Assembly (NCBI RefSeq): GCF_003369795.1
Contig: NZ_CP026730.1
Coordinates: 1,550,001-1,614,000 of the forward strand
DNA: 64,000 nt
From: Streptomyces sp. CB09001
GTDB taxonomy: Bacteria; Actinomycetota; Actinomycetes; Streptomycetales; Streptomycetaceae
Reading direction: 5' to 3'
Shown here one piece after another: positions 54,309 through 63,019 of this stretch. The notes under the pieces are model-generated. The model was not told the origin of the DNA. It made no database searches and was given only the letters and a program-made list of their open reading frames with translations. Within the stretch, counting starts at the first letter, position 1. Each line of letters begins with the position of its first letter. The position numbers and the translations under genes were made by a program.

Positions 54309-54618
54309 GGCGATCAAGCGTAAGCAGCGCGCGCGTGCTGTGAACAGTGGCGGTCGGACCTGCGGTTACTGGCTGGTCCGTTGATCCGTCGACTACTGTG
54401 CGCAAAGCAAACCCCATCCGTGTGACGCAGCGAACATCTCCCGGGGACCCCCTGTCGGAGAACGCATACCGGCGGGTAACGTCCGGGCAGTCCAGTCGTG
54501 CTCTGGATTTCAACATGTGAATCCCGCATGAGTCTTCCCGAGCGCCAGCCCGAACCTTGGACCGCACGGTCGCATCACACAACGTCGTGGCGCCGGCGCC
54601 CTATGAGGAGCAGCAGTC
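54309..54618. other. Divergent promoter region between phosphoesterase and acyl-CoA synthetase genes
   Basis: About 310 bp without a credible gene. It is less GC-rich than its surroundings, especially at 54505-54530 (ATTTCAACATGTGAATCCC). It must hold both promoters. I see no clear consensus pair and no recognisable RNA. Confidence 0.5.
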
Positions 54619-56415
54619 TTGCGCGAGTTCAGCCTTCCGGCCTTGTACGAGGTCCCCGCGGACGGAAACCTGACCGACATCGTCCGCAGAAACGCCGCGC
54701 AGCATCCCGACGTCGCCGTCATCGCCCGCAAGGTGGCCGGCGTCTGGCAGGACGTGACCGCGCGCGTTTTCCTCGCCGAGGTGCACTCCGCCGCCAAGGG
54801 TCTCATCGCCTCCGGTGTCCAGCCGGGCGACCGGGTCGGCCTGATGTCCCGCACGCGCTACGAGTGGACGCTGCTGGACTTCGCCATCTGGAGCGCGGGC
54901 GCGATCACCGTGCCGGTGTACGAGACCAGCTCGCCGGAGCAGGTGCAGTGGATCCTCAGCGACTCGGGCGCCACGGCGTGCGTGGTGGAGTCGGCCGGGC
55001 ACGCCGCCGCCGTCGAGTCGGTGCGCGAGCAGCTGCCCGCCCTCAAGAACGTCTGGCAGATCGACGCCGGCGCCGTTGAGGAGCTGGGGCGCCTGGGCCA
55101 GGACGTCACGGACCGGACCGTCGAGGAGCGCGGCTCGATCGCGAAGGCCGACGATCCCGCGACCATCGTCTACACCTCGGGCACCACGGGCCGCCCCAAG
55201 GGCTGCGTCCTCACCCACCGCAGCTTCTTCGCCGAGTGCGGCAACGTGGTGGAACGGCTGCGGCCGCTCTTCCGCACCGGTGAGTGCTCGGTCCTCCTCT
55301 TCCTCCCGCTCGCCCACGTCTTCGGACGCCTGGTCCAGGTCGCGCCGATGATCGCCCCGATCAAGCTGGGCAACGTCCCCGACATCAAGAACCTCACCGA
55401 CGAGCTGGCCGCCTTCCGGCCCACGCTGATCCTCGGCGTACCGCGCGTCTTCGAGAAGGTGTACAACTCGGCGCGCGCCAAGGCCCAGGCGGACGGCAAG
55501 GGCAAGATCTTCGACAGGGCCGCCGACACCGCGATCGCGTACAGCAAGGCCCTGGACACGCCGTCGGGCCCGTCCGTCGGCCTGCGGATCAAGCACAAGG
55601 TCTTCGACAAGCTCGTCTACAGCAAGCTCCGCACGGTCCTCGGCGGGCGCGGCGAGTACGCCATCTCCGGCGGCGCCCCGCTCGGCGAGCGGCTGGGTCA
55701 CTTCTTCCGCGGCATCGGCTTCACGGTCCTGGAGGGCTACGGCCTGACCGAGTCCTGCGCGGCCACCGCGTTCAACCCCTGGGACCGGCAGAAGATCGGC
55801 ACGGTCGGCCAGCCGCTGCCCGGCTCGGTGGTGCGCATCGCGGACGACGGCGAGGTGCTGCTGCACGGCGAGCACCTGTTCAAGGAGTACTGGAACAACC
55901 CGGACGCGACCGCGGAGGCGCTGGCCGACGGCTGGTTCCACACCGGTGACATCGGCACCCTCGACGAGGACGGCTACCTGCGGATCACCGGCCGCAAGAA
56001 GGAGATCATCGTCACCGCCGGCGGCAAGAACGTCGCCCCGGCCGTCATGGAGGACCGCATCCGCGCGCACGCGCTGGTCGCGGAGTGCATGGTGGTCGGC
56101 GACGGGCGGCCCTTCGTGGGCGCGCTGGTCACCCTGGACGAGGAGTTCCTGGGCCGCTGGTGCGCGGAGCACGGGAAGCCGGCCGGTTCCACGGCGGTGT
56201 CGCTGCGGGAGGACGCGGAGCTGCTGGCCGCGATCCAGGACGCGATCGACGACGGGAACGCGGCGGTGTCCAAGGCGGAGTCGGTGCGGAAGTTCCGGGT
56301 GCTGGGGGCGCAGTTCACCGAGGAGTCGGGGCATCTGACGCCTTCGCTGAAGCTGAAGCGGAATGTCGTGGCGAAGGACTACGCGGACGAGATCGAGGCG
56401 ATCTACGCCAAGTAG
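54619..56415 (+). CDS. AMP-dependent long-chain fatty acid--CoA ligase (FadD15-like)
   Basis: The 598-residue enzyme activates fatty acids as acyl-CoA. It has the AMP-binding motif IVYTSGTTGRPKGCVLTH, the ISGGAPLGERLGHFFRGIGFTVLEGYGLTE region, GWFHTGDIG and the C-terminal hinge/Lys motif ITGRKKEIIVTAGGKNVAPAVMED, as in actinobacterial FadD15-type ligases. The start is a TTG at 54619 with GAGGAG 8 nt upstream. It is convergent with pimB. Peripheral membrane association is likely. Confidence 0.95.
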   Translation: MREFSLPALYEVPADGNLTDIVRRNAAQHPDVAVIARKVAGVWQDVTARVFLAEVHSAAKGLIASGVQPGDRVGLMSRTRYEWTLLDFAIWSAGAITVPVYETSSPEQVQWILSDSGATACVVESAGHAAAVESVREQLPALKNVWQIDAGAVEELGRLGQDVTDRTVEERGSIAKADDPATIVYTSGTTGRPKGCVLTHRSFFAECGNVVERLRPLFRTGECSVLLFLPLAHVFGRLVQVAPMIAPIKLGNVPDIKNLTDELAAFRPTLILGVPRVFEKVYNSARAKAQADGKGKIFDRAADTAIAYSKALDTPSGPSVGLRIKHKVFDKLVYSKLRTVLGGRGEYAISGGAPLGERLGHFFRGIGFTVLEGYGLTESCAATAFNPWDRQKIGTVGQPLPGSVVRIADDGEVLLHGEHLFKEYWNNPDATAEALADGWFHTGDIGTLDEDGYLRITGRKKEIIVTAGGKNVAPAVMEDRIRAHALVAECMVVGDGRPFVGALVTLDEEFLGRWCAEHGKPAGSTAVSLREDAELLAAIQDAIDDGNAAVSKAESVRKFRVLGAQFTEESGHLTPSLKLKRNVVAKDYADEIEAIYAK

Positions 56416-56475
56416 CCGGACGGGCCCTGCCCCTTGACGGCATGCACCAACCCCTGCTTCAAAGGGCTCCGGGTG

Positions 56476-57618
56476 TCACAGCAACGCCTTCAGGTGCTCT
56501 GCCAGCAGGTCCCAGCGCCATTTCTCCTCGACCCAGGCCCTGCCCCGCTCGCCCATCCGGCGGCGTAGCTGCGGGTCGGCGAGGAGGGTGGTGATGCGGT
56601 CGGCGGACTCGTTCGGCTCCTCGCCCCGGACCACCCAGCCCGTCTCGCCGTCGAGTACCGCGTCGGGGGCGCCGCCCGAGTCGCCGGCGACGACGGGCAG
56701 GCCGGTCGCGGAGGCCTCCAGGTAGACGATGCCGAGGCCCTCCACGTCGAGGCCGCCCCGGCGGGTGCGGCAGGGCATGGCGAAGACGTCCCCGGCGCCG
56801 TAGTGCGCGGGCAGTTCGGACCAGGGCACGGCGCCGGTGAAGTGGACGGAGGCGGCGACGCCGGTCTCCTCGGCGAGGCGGCGCAGGTCCTTCTCGTAGG
56901 GGCCGCCGCCGACGATCAGCAGGACGGCGTCCGGCTCGGCGGCCAGGACGCGCGGCATGGCCCGGATCAGGGTGTCCTGGCCCTTGCGCGGGACCAGGCG
57001 GGAGACGCAGACCACGACGGGGCGGTCGGTGAGGCCGAGACGGGCGCGCACCTCGTCGCCGCCGCTGGCCGGGTGGAAGGTCTTCTCGTCGACGCCGGGC
57101 GGCAGTTGCACCATCCGGGCGGCGGCCTCGGGCGTGAGCGCGCCCGCGATCCGGGAGCGCGTGTACTCGCCGAGGTAGGTGATCGTGTCCGTCGACTCCC
57201 CGATCCGGCGCAGCAGTTGCCGGGCGGCGGGCAGCTGGGCCCAGCCCGCCTCGTGGCCGTGGGTGGTGGCGACGAGGCGCTCGGCGCCCGCCTTGCGCAG
57301 GGCCGGGGCCATCAGGCCGAGGGGCGCGGCCGCCCCGAACCACACCGACGTGCAGCCGTGCTCGCGCAGCAGCCCCACCGCCCGCCGGGTGGCGCCCGGC
57401 GTCGGCAGCAGCATCGTCGTGCGGTCCCGTACGACGGTGAAGGGCTGCTCGGCGTCGAAGGCGGCGGTGGCCTCGATGCCCTCGCGGCTCCGCTTCCAGG
57501 TGGAGGCGTGGACGACCAGCCGCTCGGGATCCAGGCGCAGCGCCATGTTGTGCAGGAAGGCCTGGATGCCGCCCGGACGGGGCGGGAAGTCGTTCGTCAC
57601 GATCAAGGTCTTGCGCAC
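56476..57618 (-). CDS. pimB: PimB-like GT4 glycosyltransferase (phosphatidylinositol mannoside synthesis)
   Basis: The 380-residue protein parallels mycobacterial PimB (Rv2188c), which adds the second mannose to PIM1, along its whole length: LIVTNDFPPRPGGIQAFL, TSVWFGAAAPLGLMAP, TTHGHEAGW, LPPGVDEKTFHP, VCVSRLVPRKGQDTLI, VFAMPCRTRRGGLDVEGLGIVYLEASA and EEKWRWDLLAEHL. GTG 57618 gives this length; the frame extends upstream without conservation. It is divergent from a polyprenyl-mannose-type GT87 gene, so the two may act in one lipoglycan pathway. Confidence 0.9.
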   Translation of the reverse strand: MRKTLIVTNDFPPRPGGIQAFLHNMALRLDPERLVVHASTWKRSREGIEATAAFDAEQPFTVVRDRTTMLLPTPGATRRAVGLLREHGCTSVWFGAAAPLGLMAPALRKAGAERLVATTHGHEAGWAQLPAARQLLRRIGESTDTITYLGEYTRSRIAGALTPEAAARMVQLPPGVDEKTFHPASGGDEVRARLGLTDRPVVVCVSRLVPRKGQDTLIRAMPRVLAAEPDAVLLIVGGGPYEKDLRRLAEETGVAASVHFTGAVPWSELPAHYGAGDVFAMPCRTRRGGLDVEGLGIVYLEASATGLPVVAGDSGGAPDAVLDGETGWVVRGEEPNESADRITTLLADPQLRRRMGERGRAWVEEKWRWDLLAEHLKALL

Positions 57619-57776
57619 GCCGCCGACCCTACCGAACCGGCCTCGGGGTGCCGGGCCCCGGCCGCGTCCTGTGGCACGCCCACAGGTGTCCGGGTCATCA
57701 TGGCCGCACCTGGCGAGACATGCAGGTGCAGGCAGGTGCGGGCAGGGGCAGGCGGGCGCGGACGGGCAGGGAGCAC

Positions 57777-59036
57777 GTGGAGACGAGGGACGCGGGGCGG
57801 TCACGGGTGTGGCTGCTGACGGCCTGGGGCGCCACGCGGCTGGTGCTGCTGCTGTTCGTGCTGAAGGTCGTGGCCTTCCCGGGTCCGGACGTCACGAGCG
57901 ACGTGTCCGTCATCTACCGGGACTGGGCCGACGTCCTGCGCACCGGAACGTTTCCGCTGGACGACGTCACCTGGCAGTATCCGCCGGCGGCGGCCTTCGC
58001 GGTCCTCTCCCCGGGACTGCTGCCCTTTCTGGAGTACGCGACGGCGTTCTTCGTCCTGGCGTGGGTCACGGACGCGGTCGTCCTGGCGCTGCTGTGGCAC
58101 GCGGGGCGGGGGGCGGGGCGTTCGCGGCGCGGGGCGTGGGTGTGGGTGGCGGGCGTGCCGCTGCTCGGTCCCACGGTCTACGCCCGCTACGACGTGATGG
58201 TCACGGCCGTCGCGGTGGCCGCGCTGCTCGCCGCCGGGCGGCATCCGCGGGTGGCGGGGGCCCTGGCGGCGGTCGGGGCGCTGCTGAAGGTGTGGCCTGC
58301 GCTGGTGCTCGTCGGGATGCGGGGGCGCGGGCCGTGGGTCGCCGCCGCGGTGAGCGGGGCCGGGCTGGCCGCGCTGTTCGCCGTGTCGATGCCGGGGGCG
58401 TTCGCGTTCCTGACGTTCCAGCGCGAGCGGGGCGTCGAGGTGGAGTCGCTGGGCTCGCTGGTCTTCCACGTCGCCCGGCACTTCGGCTGGGAGGGCGGGG
58501 TGCTGCTGAACTACGGCTCGATGGAGTTCCTGGGCCCGCAGGTGGACACGGTGGGCACGGTCTCGCTGGGGCTGAGCGTGGTGGCGTTCGGCTGGCTGCT
58601 GCTGTGGCGGGTGCGGGCCTCGCGGTCGGCGTCCCACCGGTTCGCGGCGCACACGGCGGCGGACGCGGCCTTCGTGGCGGTGCTGATGTTCACGGTGACC
58701 AGCCGGGTGATCAGCCCGCAGTACCTGGTGTGGCTGGTGGGCCTCGGTGCGGTCTGCCGGTGCTTCCGGGCGAGCCGGATGCGGGTGCCGGTCGCCCTGG
58801 TGCTGGCGGCGACCCCGCTGACGGCGCTGGAGTTCCCGCTCCTGTTCGCGGACGTGGTGGCGAGCACCCCCTTCGGCATCACGCTCCTGTTCGTCCGCAA
58901 CGGCCTGCTGGTGGCCGCCGCCCTCCTCGCCGCCCGCGCACTGTGGCGTGGCACGGTGCGCCGCGGGACCCCGGCCGGAGGGCCCGCCCGCCTCGGCCGA
59001 GCCACGTCCGCGGACACGCCCGCCGGAACGCCCTGA
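57777..59036 (+). CDS. GT87-family integral membrane mannosyltransferase (DUF2029)
   Basis: The 419-residue polytopic protein has about ten membrane helices and features of GT87 enzymes (mycobacterial PimE type), which use polyprenyl-phosphomannose outside the membrane: an aspartate early in the first extracellular loop (FPGPDVTSDVSVIYRDWADVLRTG), then TWQYPPAAAF, YARYDVMVTAVAVAALLAAGR and SRVISPQYLVWLVGLGA. GTG 57777 follows AGGGAG. The tail after the last helix is Thr/Ala/Gly/Pro-rich. Linkage to PIMs or another glycan is inferred from divergent pimB. Confidence 0.85.
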   Translation: METRDAGRSRVWLLTAWGATRLVLLLFVLKVVAFPGPDVTSDVSVIYRDWADVLRTGTFPLDDVTWQYPPAAAFAVLSPGLLPFLEYATAFFVLAWVTDAVVLALLWHAGRGAGRSRRGAWVWVAGVPLLGPTVYARYDVMVTAVAVAALLAAGRHPRVAGALAAVGALLKVWPALVLVGMRGRGPWVAAAVSGAGLAALFAVSMPGAFAFLTFQRERGVEVESLGSLVFHVARHFGWEGGVLLNYGSMEFLGPQVDTVGTVSLGLSVVAFGWLLLWRVRASRSASHRFAAHTAADAAFVAVLMFTVTSRVISPQYLVWLVGLGAVCRCFRASRMRVPVALVLAATPLTALEFPLLFADVVASTPFGITLLFVRNGLLVAAALLAARALWRGTVRRGTPAGGPARLGRATSADTPAGTP

Positions 59037-59088
59037 GGCCCTCCGGCACCATCCCAGCCACCCCACACCCCACCCACACCCGCCGCCT

Positions 59089-59163
59089 CGGCACCCGCGC
59101 CCCGTACCGGAACACGCCACGGCACCCGCGCCCCGTACCGGGACACGCCTCGGCACCCGCGCC
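59089..59163. repeat. 31-bp tandem repeat, 2.4 copies, between convergent genes
   Basis: Units at 59089-59119 and 59120-59150 differ at only two positions; a partial third copy runs to 59163. Each begins CGGCACCCGCGCC and contains CCCCGTACCGG. The array lies between the GT87 gene and the zincin-like lipoprotein gene, tail to tail. Confidence 0.9.
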
Positions 59164-59192
59164 GCCCGGAGCCGGCCGGAGAGCCCCGCGGC

Positions 59193-60386
59193 TCACCCGA
59201 GCTGTGCCCGCAGATACGTCCGCCAGCGTGCCGTGAAGTCGGTCGGTGTCGTTCCGAGCACCTCGTGGAGCGCGTCCTCGATCGCGCCGGCGCGCTCGGC
59301 GTGGGCGCCCACGGAGCGGTAGAACGCGTCCAGCCGGTCCTCGCCCCACTGCTCGGCGATCATCCGGCAGGCCAGCCAGCCGCCCTCGTAGGCGCGGGCC
59401 AGCGCCTCCGCGTCGGCGGTGAAGCCGAAGTCCTCGTCCGTCGGCAGCCGCGCGGGCACCCGGCCCTCGGCGACCGCGTCGGCGAGTTCCGGGGCGGCCT
59501 GGGCGGCGGTGCGTCCGCTGCCGCGGTAGCCCACCCAGTCGGCGTAGCCCTCGGAGAGCCACAGCGGGGTGGCGGAGGTGGTGTCGGCGCGGGTGGCGAC
59601 ATGGGTCGTCTCGTGGGTGAGCACGACCTGCTTGCCGAGGCTGCCGAGCAGCCCGTACGCGTCGGGGTTGACGATGATCCGGTCCGCGGGGGCGTGTTCC
59701 CGGCCGCCCGTCTCCCCGGTGGTGACCGCGGCGATGCCCCGGTAGGACGAGGCCGGGGACCCGAGCAGCCCCGCCATGCCCTCCACCGACCGGGGGACGA
59801 CCACGACCACCCGGCGGGACCAGTCGCCGTCCCAGGCGTCCGAGACGGCCGGCACCGCCCGGTCGGCCAGGTCGGCGAAGCGGCGCAGCATCGCGGTGGA
59901 CTGCCCGACGCCGAGGACGAGGCTGTGCGTGCCGCGCACGACCCGGACCGCGCCCTGGTCCCAGGGCTGCTGGCCGGACTCCTTGGCGGGGCGGTCGGAT
60001 TCGACGGCCCAGGTCCCGGCCGTGCCGTCCCGGCTCAGCCGCACGGTGCGGCCGGTGGAGACCGGGCCCCGGTCGTAGCCCTCGACGCGGTAGCGCAGCT
60101 CGACGTCGGCGGTGGCGGTGTCGCCGGTGCGCTCCACGTCCCGCACCCGGTAGGACCAGGCCGCCAGCGGGATCGCGCTCAGGTTGCCGAACCCGGTGCC
60201 GGTGCCGGTACGCCCGTAGGCGGCCACGTCGTGGGCGAGGACGGCCGCCGCCCGCCGGTCGAGGATCCGCTGGACGTCGGCCCGGGCGGGGTCGGCCGCG
60301 GTCCGGCCGCCGCAGGCCACCAGCGCGACCAGCAGCAGGCACAGCGCCACCACCGAGGACCCCGACACCCGCCTTCGACCAGCCAC
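59193..60386 (-). CDS. Secreted lipoprotein with zincin (HExxH) metalloprotease-like domain
   Basis: The 397-residue protein has a lipoprotein signal peptide with the lipobox ending LVALVAC (Cys25), a nuclear-transport-factor-like middle domain (VQRILDRRAAAVLAHDVAAYGRTG) and a C-terminal peptidase-like domain: VVLTHETTHVATRADT supplies HETTH, and WLSEGYADWVGYRG supplies the downstream Glu, the gluzincin pattern. It is probably anchored outside the membrane. The substrate is unknown. Cell-wall hydrolase genes follow upstream on the same strand. Confidence 0.87.
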   Translation of the reverse strand: MAGRRRVSGSSVVALCLLLVALVACGGRTAADPARADVQRILDRRAAAVLAHDVAAYGRTGTGTGFGNLSAIPLAAWSYRVRDVERTGDTATADVELRYRVEGYDRGPVSTGRTVRLSRDGTAGTWAVESDRPAKESGQQPWDQGAVRVVRGTHSLVLGVGQSTAMLRRFADLADRAVPAVSDAWDGDWSRRVVVVVPRSVEGMAGLLGSPASSYRGIAAVTTGETGGREHAPADRIIVNPDAYGLLGSLGKQVVLTHETTHVATRADTTSATPLWLSEGYADWVGYRGSGRTAAQAAPELADAVAEGRVPARLPTDEDFGFTADAEALARAYEGGWLACRMIAEQWGEDRLDAFYRSVGAHAERAGAIEDALHEVLGTTPTDFTARWRTYLRAQLG

Positions 60387-60471
60387 CTTCCCGATCGTAC
60401 GGGCGCGGGACCGCGGAAGGCACCGGGCGATGCGGACGCGGTGGACGCGGCGGGCCGGAGGGGCCGTGGGG

Positions 60472-61488
60472 TCACACCCTGGTGACCGAGGAGATCGGCA
60501 TCATGCCCACCGGGTCGTAGCGCACGGGCGCGCCGGGGTAGGGCGCGTGGATCACCCGGCCGTTGCCCGCGTACATGCCGATGTGGCTGGCGTCGTCGCG
60601 GTAGGCGACCAGGTCGCCGGGGCGCGCCTCGGCCAGGGACACGCGCCGCCCGGCGCCGGACTGCGCCTGGGAGGTGCGCGGGATGCCCACCCCGGCCTGC
60701 GCGTAGGCCCACTGGGTCAGGCCCGAGCAGTCGAAGCCGGAGGGGCCGTTGGCGCCCCAGACGTAGGGCTTGCCGAGGGCGGAGCGGGCCGCGGCGAAGG
60801 CGGCCGCGGCCCGGCCGGAGGCGGGGGCCGCGGCACCGGCGAGGGCGGTCAGGTCCTCGCGGCCCGAACGGGACCCGCGCCCGTAGGCGGCGCGCTCGTC
60901 GTCCGGGAGGGCGGCGAGCAGTGCGCGGGCCTTGGCCAGCTTGCGCTCCACGGTCTTCTTGTGGGCGGCGACGGCCTTGCGGCCCTTCTCCAGCTCGGCG
61001 AGTTTGCGGGCCGCCTCCGCCCGGTCCTGGGCGAGGTCGCGCATGGCCTGCTGGAGTTCCCTCAGCTCACCCGCCTGGCGGGTGGTGATCCGGTCGAGCA
61101 CGGAGGCCCGGTCGAGGTAGTCGTCCGGTTCGGCGGACAGCAGCAGCGCCAGTGACGGGTCGATGCCGCCGGAGCGGTACTGGGCCCCGGCCAGCGAACC
61201 GAGCGCGTCCCGCATGGTGTTGACGCGCTGCTGCTGCCGGGCGATGGAGTCCTGTGCGGTGGAGACCTCCTCGCGCAGCGTCTCGGTGCGCGCGTCGGCC
61301 TTGTTGTAGGCCTCGGTCGCCTGCTCCGCCTCGGTGTGGAGCCGGTCCACCTCCGCCCGCCGGTCGTCGTGCGGGGCGGCCGCGGCCGGTACGGCGCCCA
61401 GGAGTGCGGCGGCCACGGAGAGCAGGCCGACGGCGGCGGTGGAGCCACGGTCGAACCCGGATGGTGCAAGGCGGCGATGGGACCCCAC
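60472..61488 (-). CDS. NlpC/P60 (C40) peptidoglycan endopeptidase, paralogue 1
   Basis: The 338-residue secreted protein has a signal peptide (VGLLSVAAALLGAVPAAAA), a long coiled coil (about 35-215) and a C-terminal NlpC/P60 domain with catalytic Cys in GFDCSGLTQWAY, His in ASHIGMYAGNGRVIHAP, and RTSQAQ. These RipA-like enzymes cut stem peptides between D-Glu and DAP. The GTG at 61488 is chosen because it aligns with the paralogue's start (V-G/A-SHRR), with AAGGAG 11 nt upstream; the in-frame GTG at 61500 abuts that site. Confidence 0.93.
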   Translation of the reverse strand: MGSHRRLAPSGFDRGSTAAVGLLSVAAALLGAVPAAAAPHDDRRAEVDRLHTEAEQATEAYNKADARTETLREEVSTAQDSIARQQQRVNTMRDALGSLAGAQYRSGGIDPSLALLLSAEPDDYLDRASVLDRITTRQAGELRELQQAMRDLAQDRAEAARKLAELEKGRKAVAAHKKTVERKLAKARALLAALPDDERAAYGRGSRSGREDLTALAGAAAPASGRAAAAFAAARSALGKPYVWGANGPSGFDCSGLTQWAYAQAGVGIPRTSQAQSGAGRRVSLAEARPGDLVAYRDDASHIGMYAGNGRVIHAPYPGAPVRYDPVGMMPISSVTRV

Positions 61489-61587
61489 GGGAAGCCGCAC
61501 TCCTTCCGCTGGCGGACAGGGAAACGCGGCAGACAGTAACCCCCCGGCGGGGCACCGGCCAACGACCTCCGGCGCCGCGCAACGCGA

Positions 61588-61621
61588 CGCCCCGCCGCTG
61601 ACGCAGGTCACCGGCGGGGCG
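61588..61621. terminator. Hairpin between the two NlpC/P60 genes
   Basis: CGCCCCGCCG (61588-61597) pairs with 61612-61621 around a 14-nt loop, about 100 bp after the stop of paralogue 2. It would separate the two transcripts. Confidence 0.6.
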
Positions 61622-61724
61622 GGGGGTCACAGGGCCCGGACGTGATTCGCCCGAACGGGCGGCACGGCGGGGGCGACTTCGGGTGGCGCGGGTCGTCCGG
61701 GCCGGGCCCGGACACGGGGCACGG

Positions 61725-62768
61725 TCAGACCCGTACGCCGAACATGAACGGACCGCCGATGGTGCTCATCGACTCGTAGCGGACGTTCGTGCCGGTGCGC
61801 GGCGCGTGCAGGACCTGGCCGTTGCCGGCGTAGAGGCCGACGTGGTGCAGGTCGCCGAAGAAGAAGACGAGGTCGCCGACCTGCAGCTGGCTCATCGAGG
61901 AGATGCGGGTGCCGGCTCCGGTCTGCGCCTGGGAGGTGCGCGGGATGCCGACGCCGGCCTGGGCGTACGCCCAGGAGGTCAGGCCCGAGCAGTCGAAGGA
62001 GGACGGGCCGGTGGCACCGTAGACGTACGGCGTGCCTATCTTGCTCTGGGCGGCGGCGAAGGCCGCGGCGGCCCGGCCGGAGGCGGGGGTGGACTTGCCG
62101 CCGGTGAGGACCTGGCGCTCGCTGGCACGGTTGGAGCGCTGCTCCTCGTCCTGGAGGGCGGCCTTCTCCTGCGCGGTGAGCGTGTTGAGCAGCTTCTGCG
62201 CGGAGGAGAGCTTGCCCTGGACTTCCTTCTTCTTGTTGCCCAGTTCGGTGCGGGTGGCCGAGAGGTCCTTGAGCTTCTCGGAGGCCTCGGACCGCTGCTG
62301 CGCCAGGTCGCGCTGCTTGGTCTGGATCTTCTTCAGCGCCTCGACCTGCTGACCGCTCAGCTGGTCGAGGGTGGAGGCCTTGTCCAGGTAGTTGTCCGGG
62401 TCGGCGGACAGGAAGAGCTGCAGGGAGGGGTCGATGCCGCCGGAGCGGTACTGGGCGCTGGCCATCGAACCGAGGCCGTCGCGCAGCTCGTTGAGCTCCT
62501 CCTGGCCGCGGGCGACGTTGTCCTGGATGGTGGAGATCTCCTTCTGGAGCTTCTCCTGCTTCTCCTTGGCGCCGTTGTACTTCTCGGTGGCCTGCTCGGC
62601 CTCCTCGTAGAGCTTGTCGACCTTGGCCTTGACCTCGTCCTTGCTCGGCTTCTCGCTCGGGGCGGCGTTGGCGGCCTGGGAGCTGAGAGCGACAGCGGCG
62701 GCGGCAGCGGTGGTGAGCACGGTCACGCGCGTACGGCTCGGCTGCTTGGGACGACGGTGGGACGCCAC
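61725..62768 (-). CDS. NlpC/P60 (C40) peptidoglycan endopeptidase, paralogue 2
   Basis: This 347-residue paralogue shares architecture and sequence with its neighbour: a signal peptide (VTVLTTAAAAAVALSSQAANA), a coiled coil rich in Lys/Glu/Gln (YNGAKEKQEKLQKEISTIQD onward), and an NlpC/P60 domain with FDCSGLTSWAYAQAGVGIPR and HHVGLYAGNGQVLHAP. GTG 62768 has AAGGAG 9 nt upstream. A TTGACG-16-TAGCGT promoter at 62922-62949 leaves a leader of about 150 nt. It is likely involved in wall remodelling at septation or branching. Confidence 0.94.
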   Translation of the reverse strand: MASHRRPKQPSRTRVTVLTTAAAAAVALSSQAANAAPSEKPSKDEVKAKVDKLYEEAEQATEKYNGAKEKQEKLQKEISTIQDNVARGQEELNELRDGLGSMASAQYRSGGIDPSLQLFLSADPDNYLDKASTLDQLSGQQVEALKKIQTKQRDLAQQRSEASEKLKDLSATRTELGNKKKEVQGKLSSAQKLLNTLTAQEKAALQDEEQRSNRASERQVLTGGKSTPASGRAAAAFAAAQSKIGTPYVYGATGPSSFDCSGLTSWAYAQAGVGIPRTSQAQTGAGTRISSMSQLQVGDLVFFFGDLHHVGLYAGNGQVLHAPRTGTNVRYESMSTIGGPFMFGVRV

Positions 62769-62921
62769 GGAGACGAGCTCCTTCTTGAGAGGGATCACCC
62801 GTTCGAGGGTTCGAAGAGTGACCCTAGTGACCCACTCGTGATCAGTTCAAATCCTCCGCCGAAAAATCACGGTTACGCACCGCGTTTTTCGCCGCAACTC
62901 ACCTGCAGTGACACCCTTCTG

Positions 62922-62949
62922 ACGCTACGTTGCGTGACGGTTCCGTCAA
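62922..62949 (-). promoter_or_regulatory. Promoter of NlpC/P60 paralogue 2
   Basis: On the minus strand TTGACG (62944-62949) and TAGCGT (62922-62927) are 16 nt apart, a good vegetative-type match. The following ~150-nt leader includes AT-rich stretches (AACCGTGATTTTTCGG, near 62857-62872), unusual here. I could not match it to a known riboswitch, including the c-di-AMP type found before some wall hydrolases. Confidence 0.55.
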
Positions 62950-63019
62950 TTCGGGCATAGAGCGCCTACGTTACGGTTGGTACGGAAGTGAAGAGAAGTG
63001 GCCGGAAGCCGACGGCCGG

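Noticed and set aside
54601..56334. 577-codon minus-strand frame opposite the acyl-CoA synthetase gene
   Set aside because: No conserved motif; the plus-strand ligase is complete with all signatures.
59089..59163. Possible CRISPR or attachment site
   Set aside because: The 31-bp units are directly adjacent without spacers, and no integrase, cas gene or tRNA is nearby.
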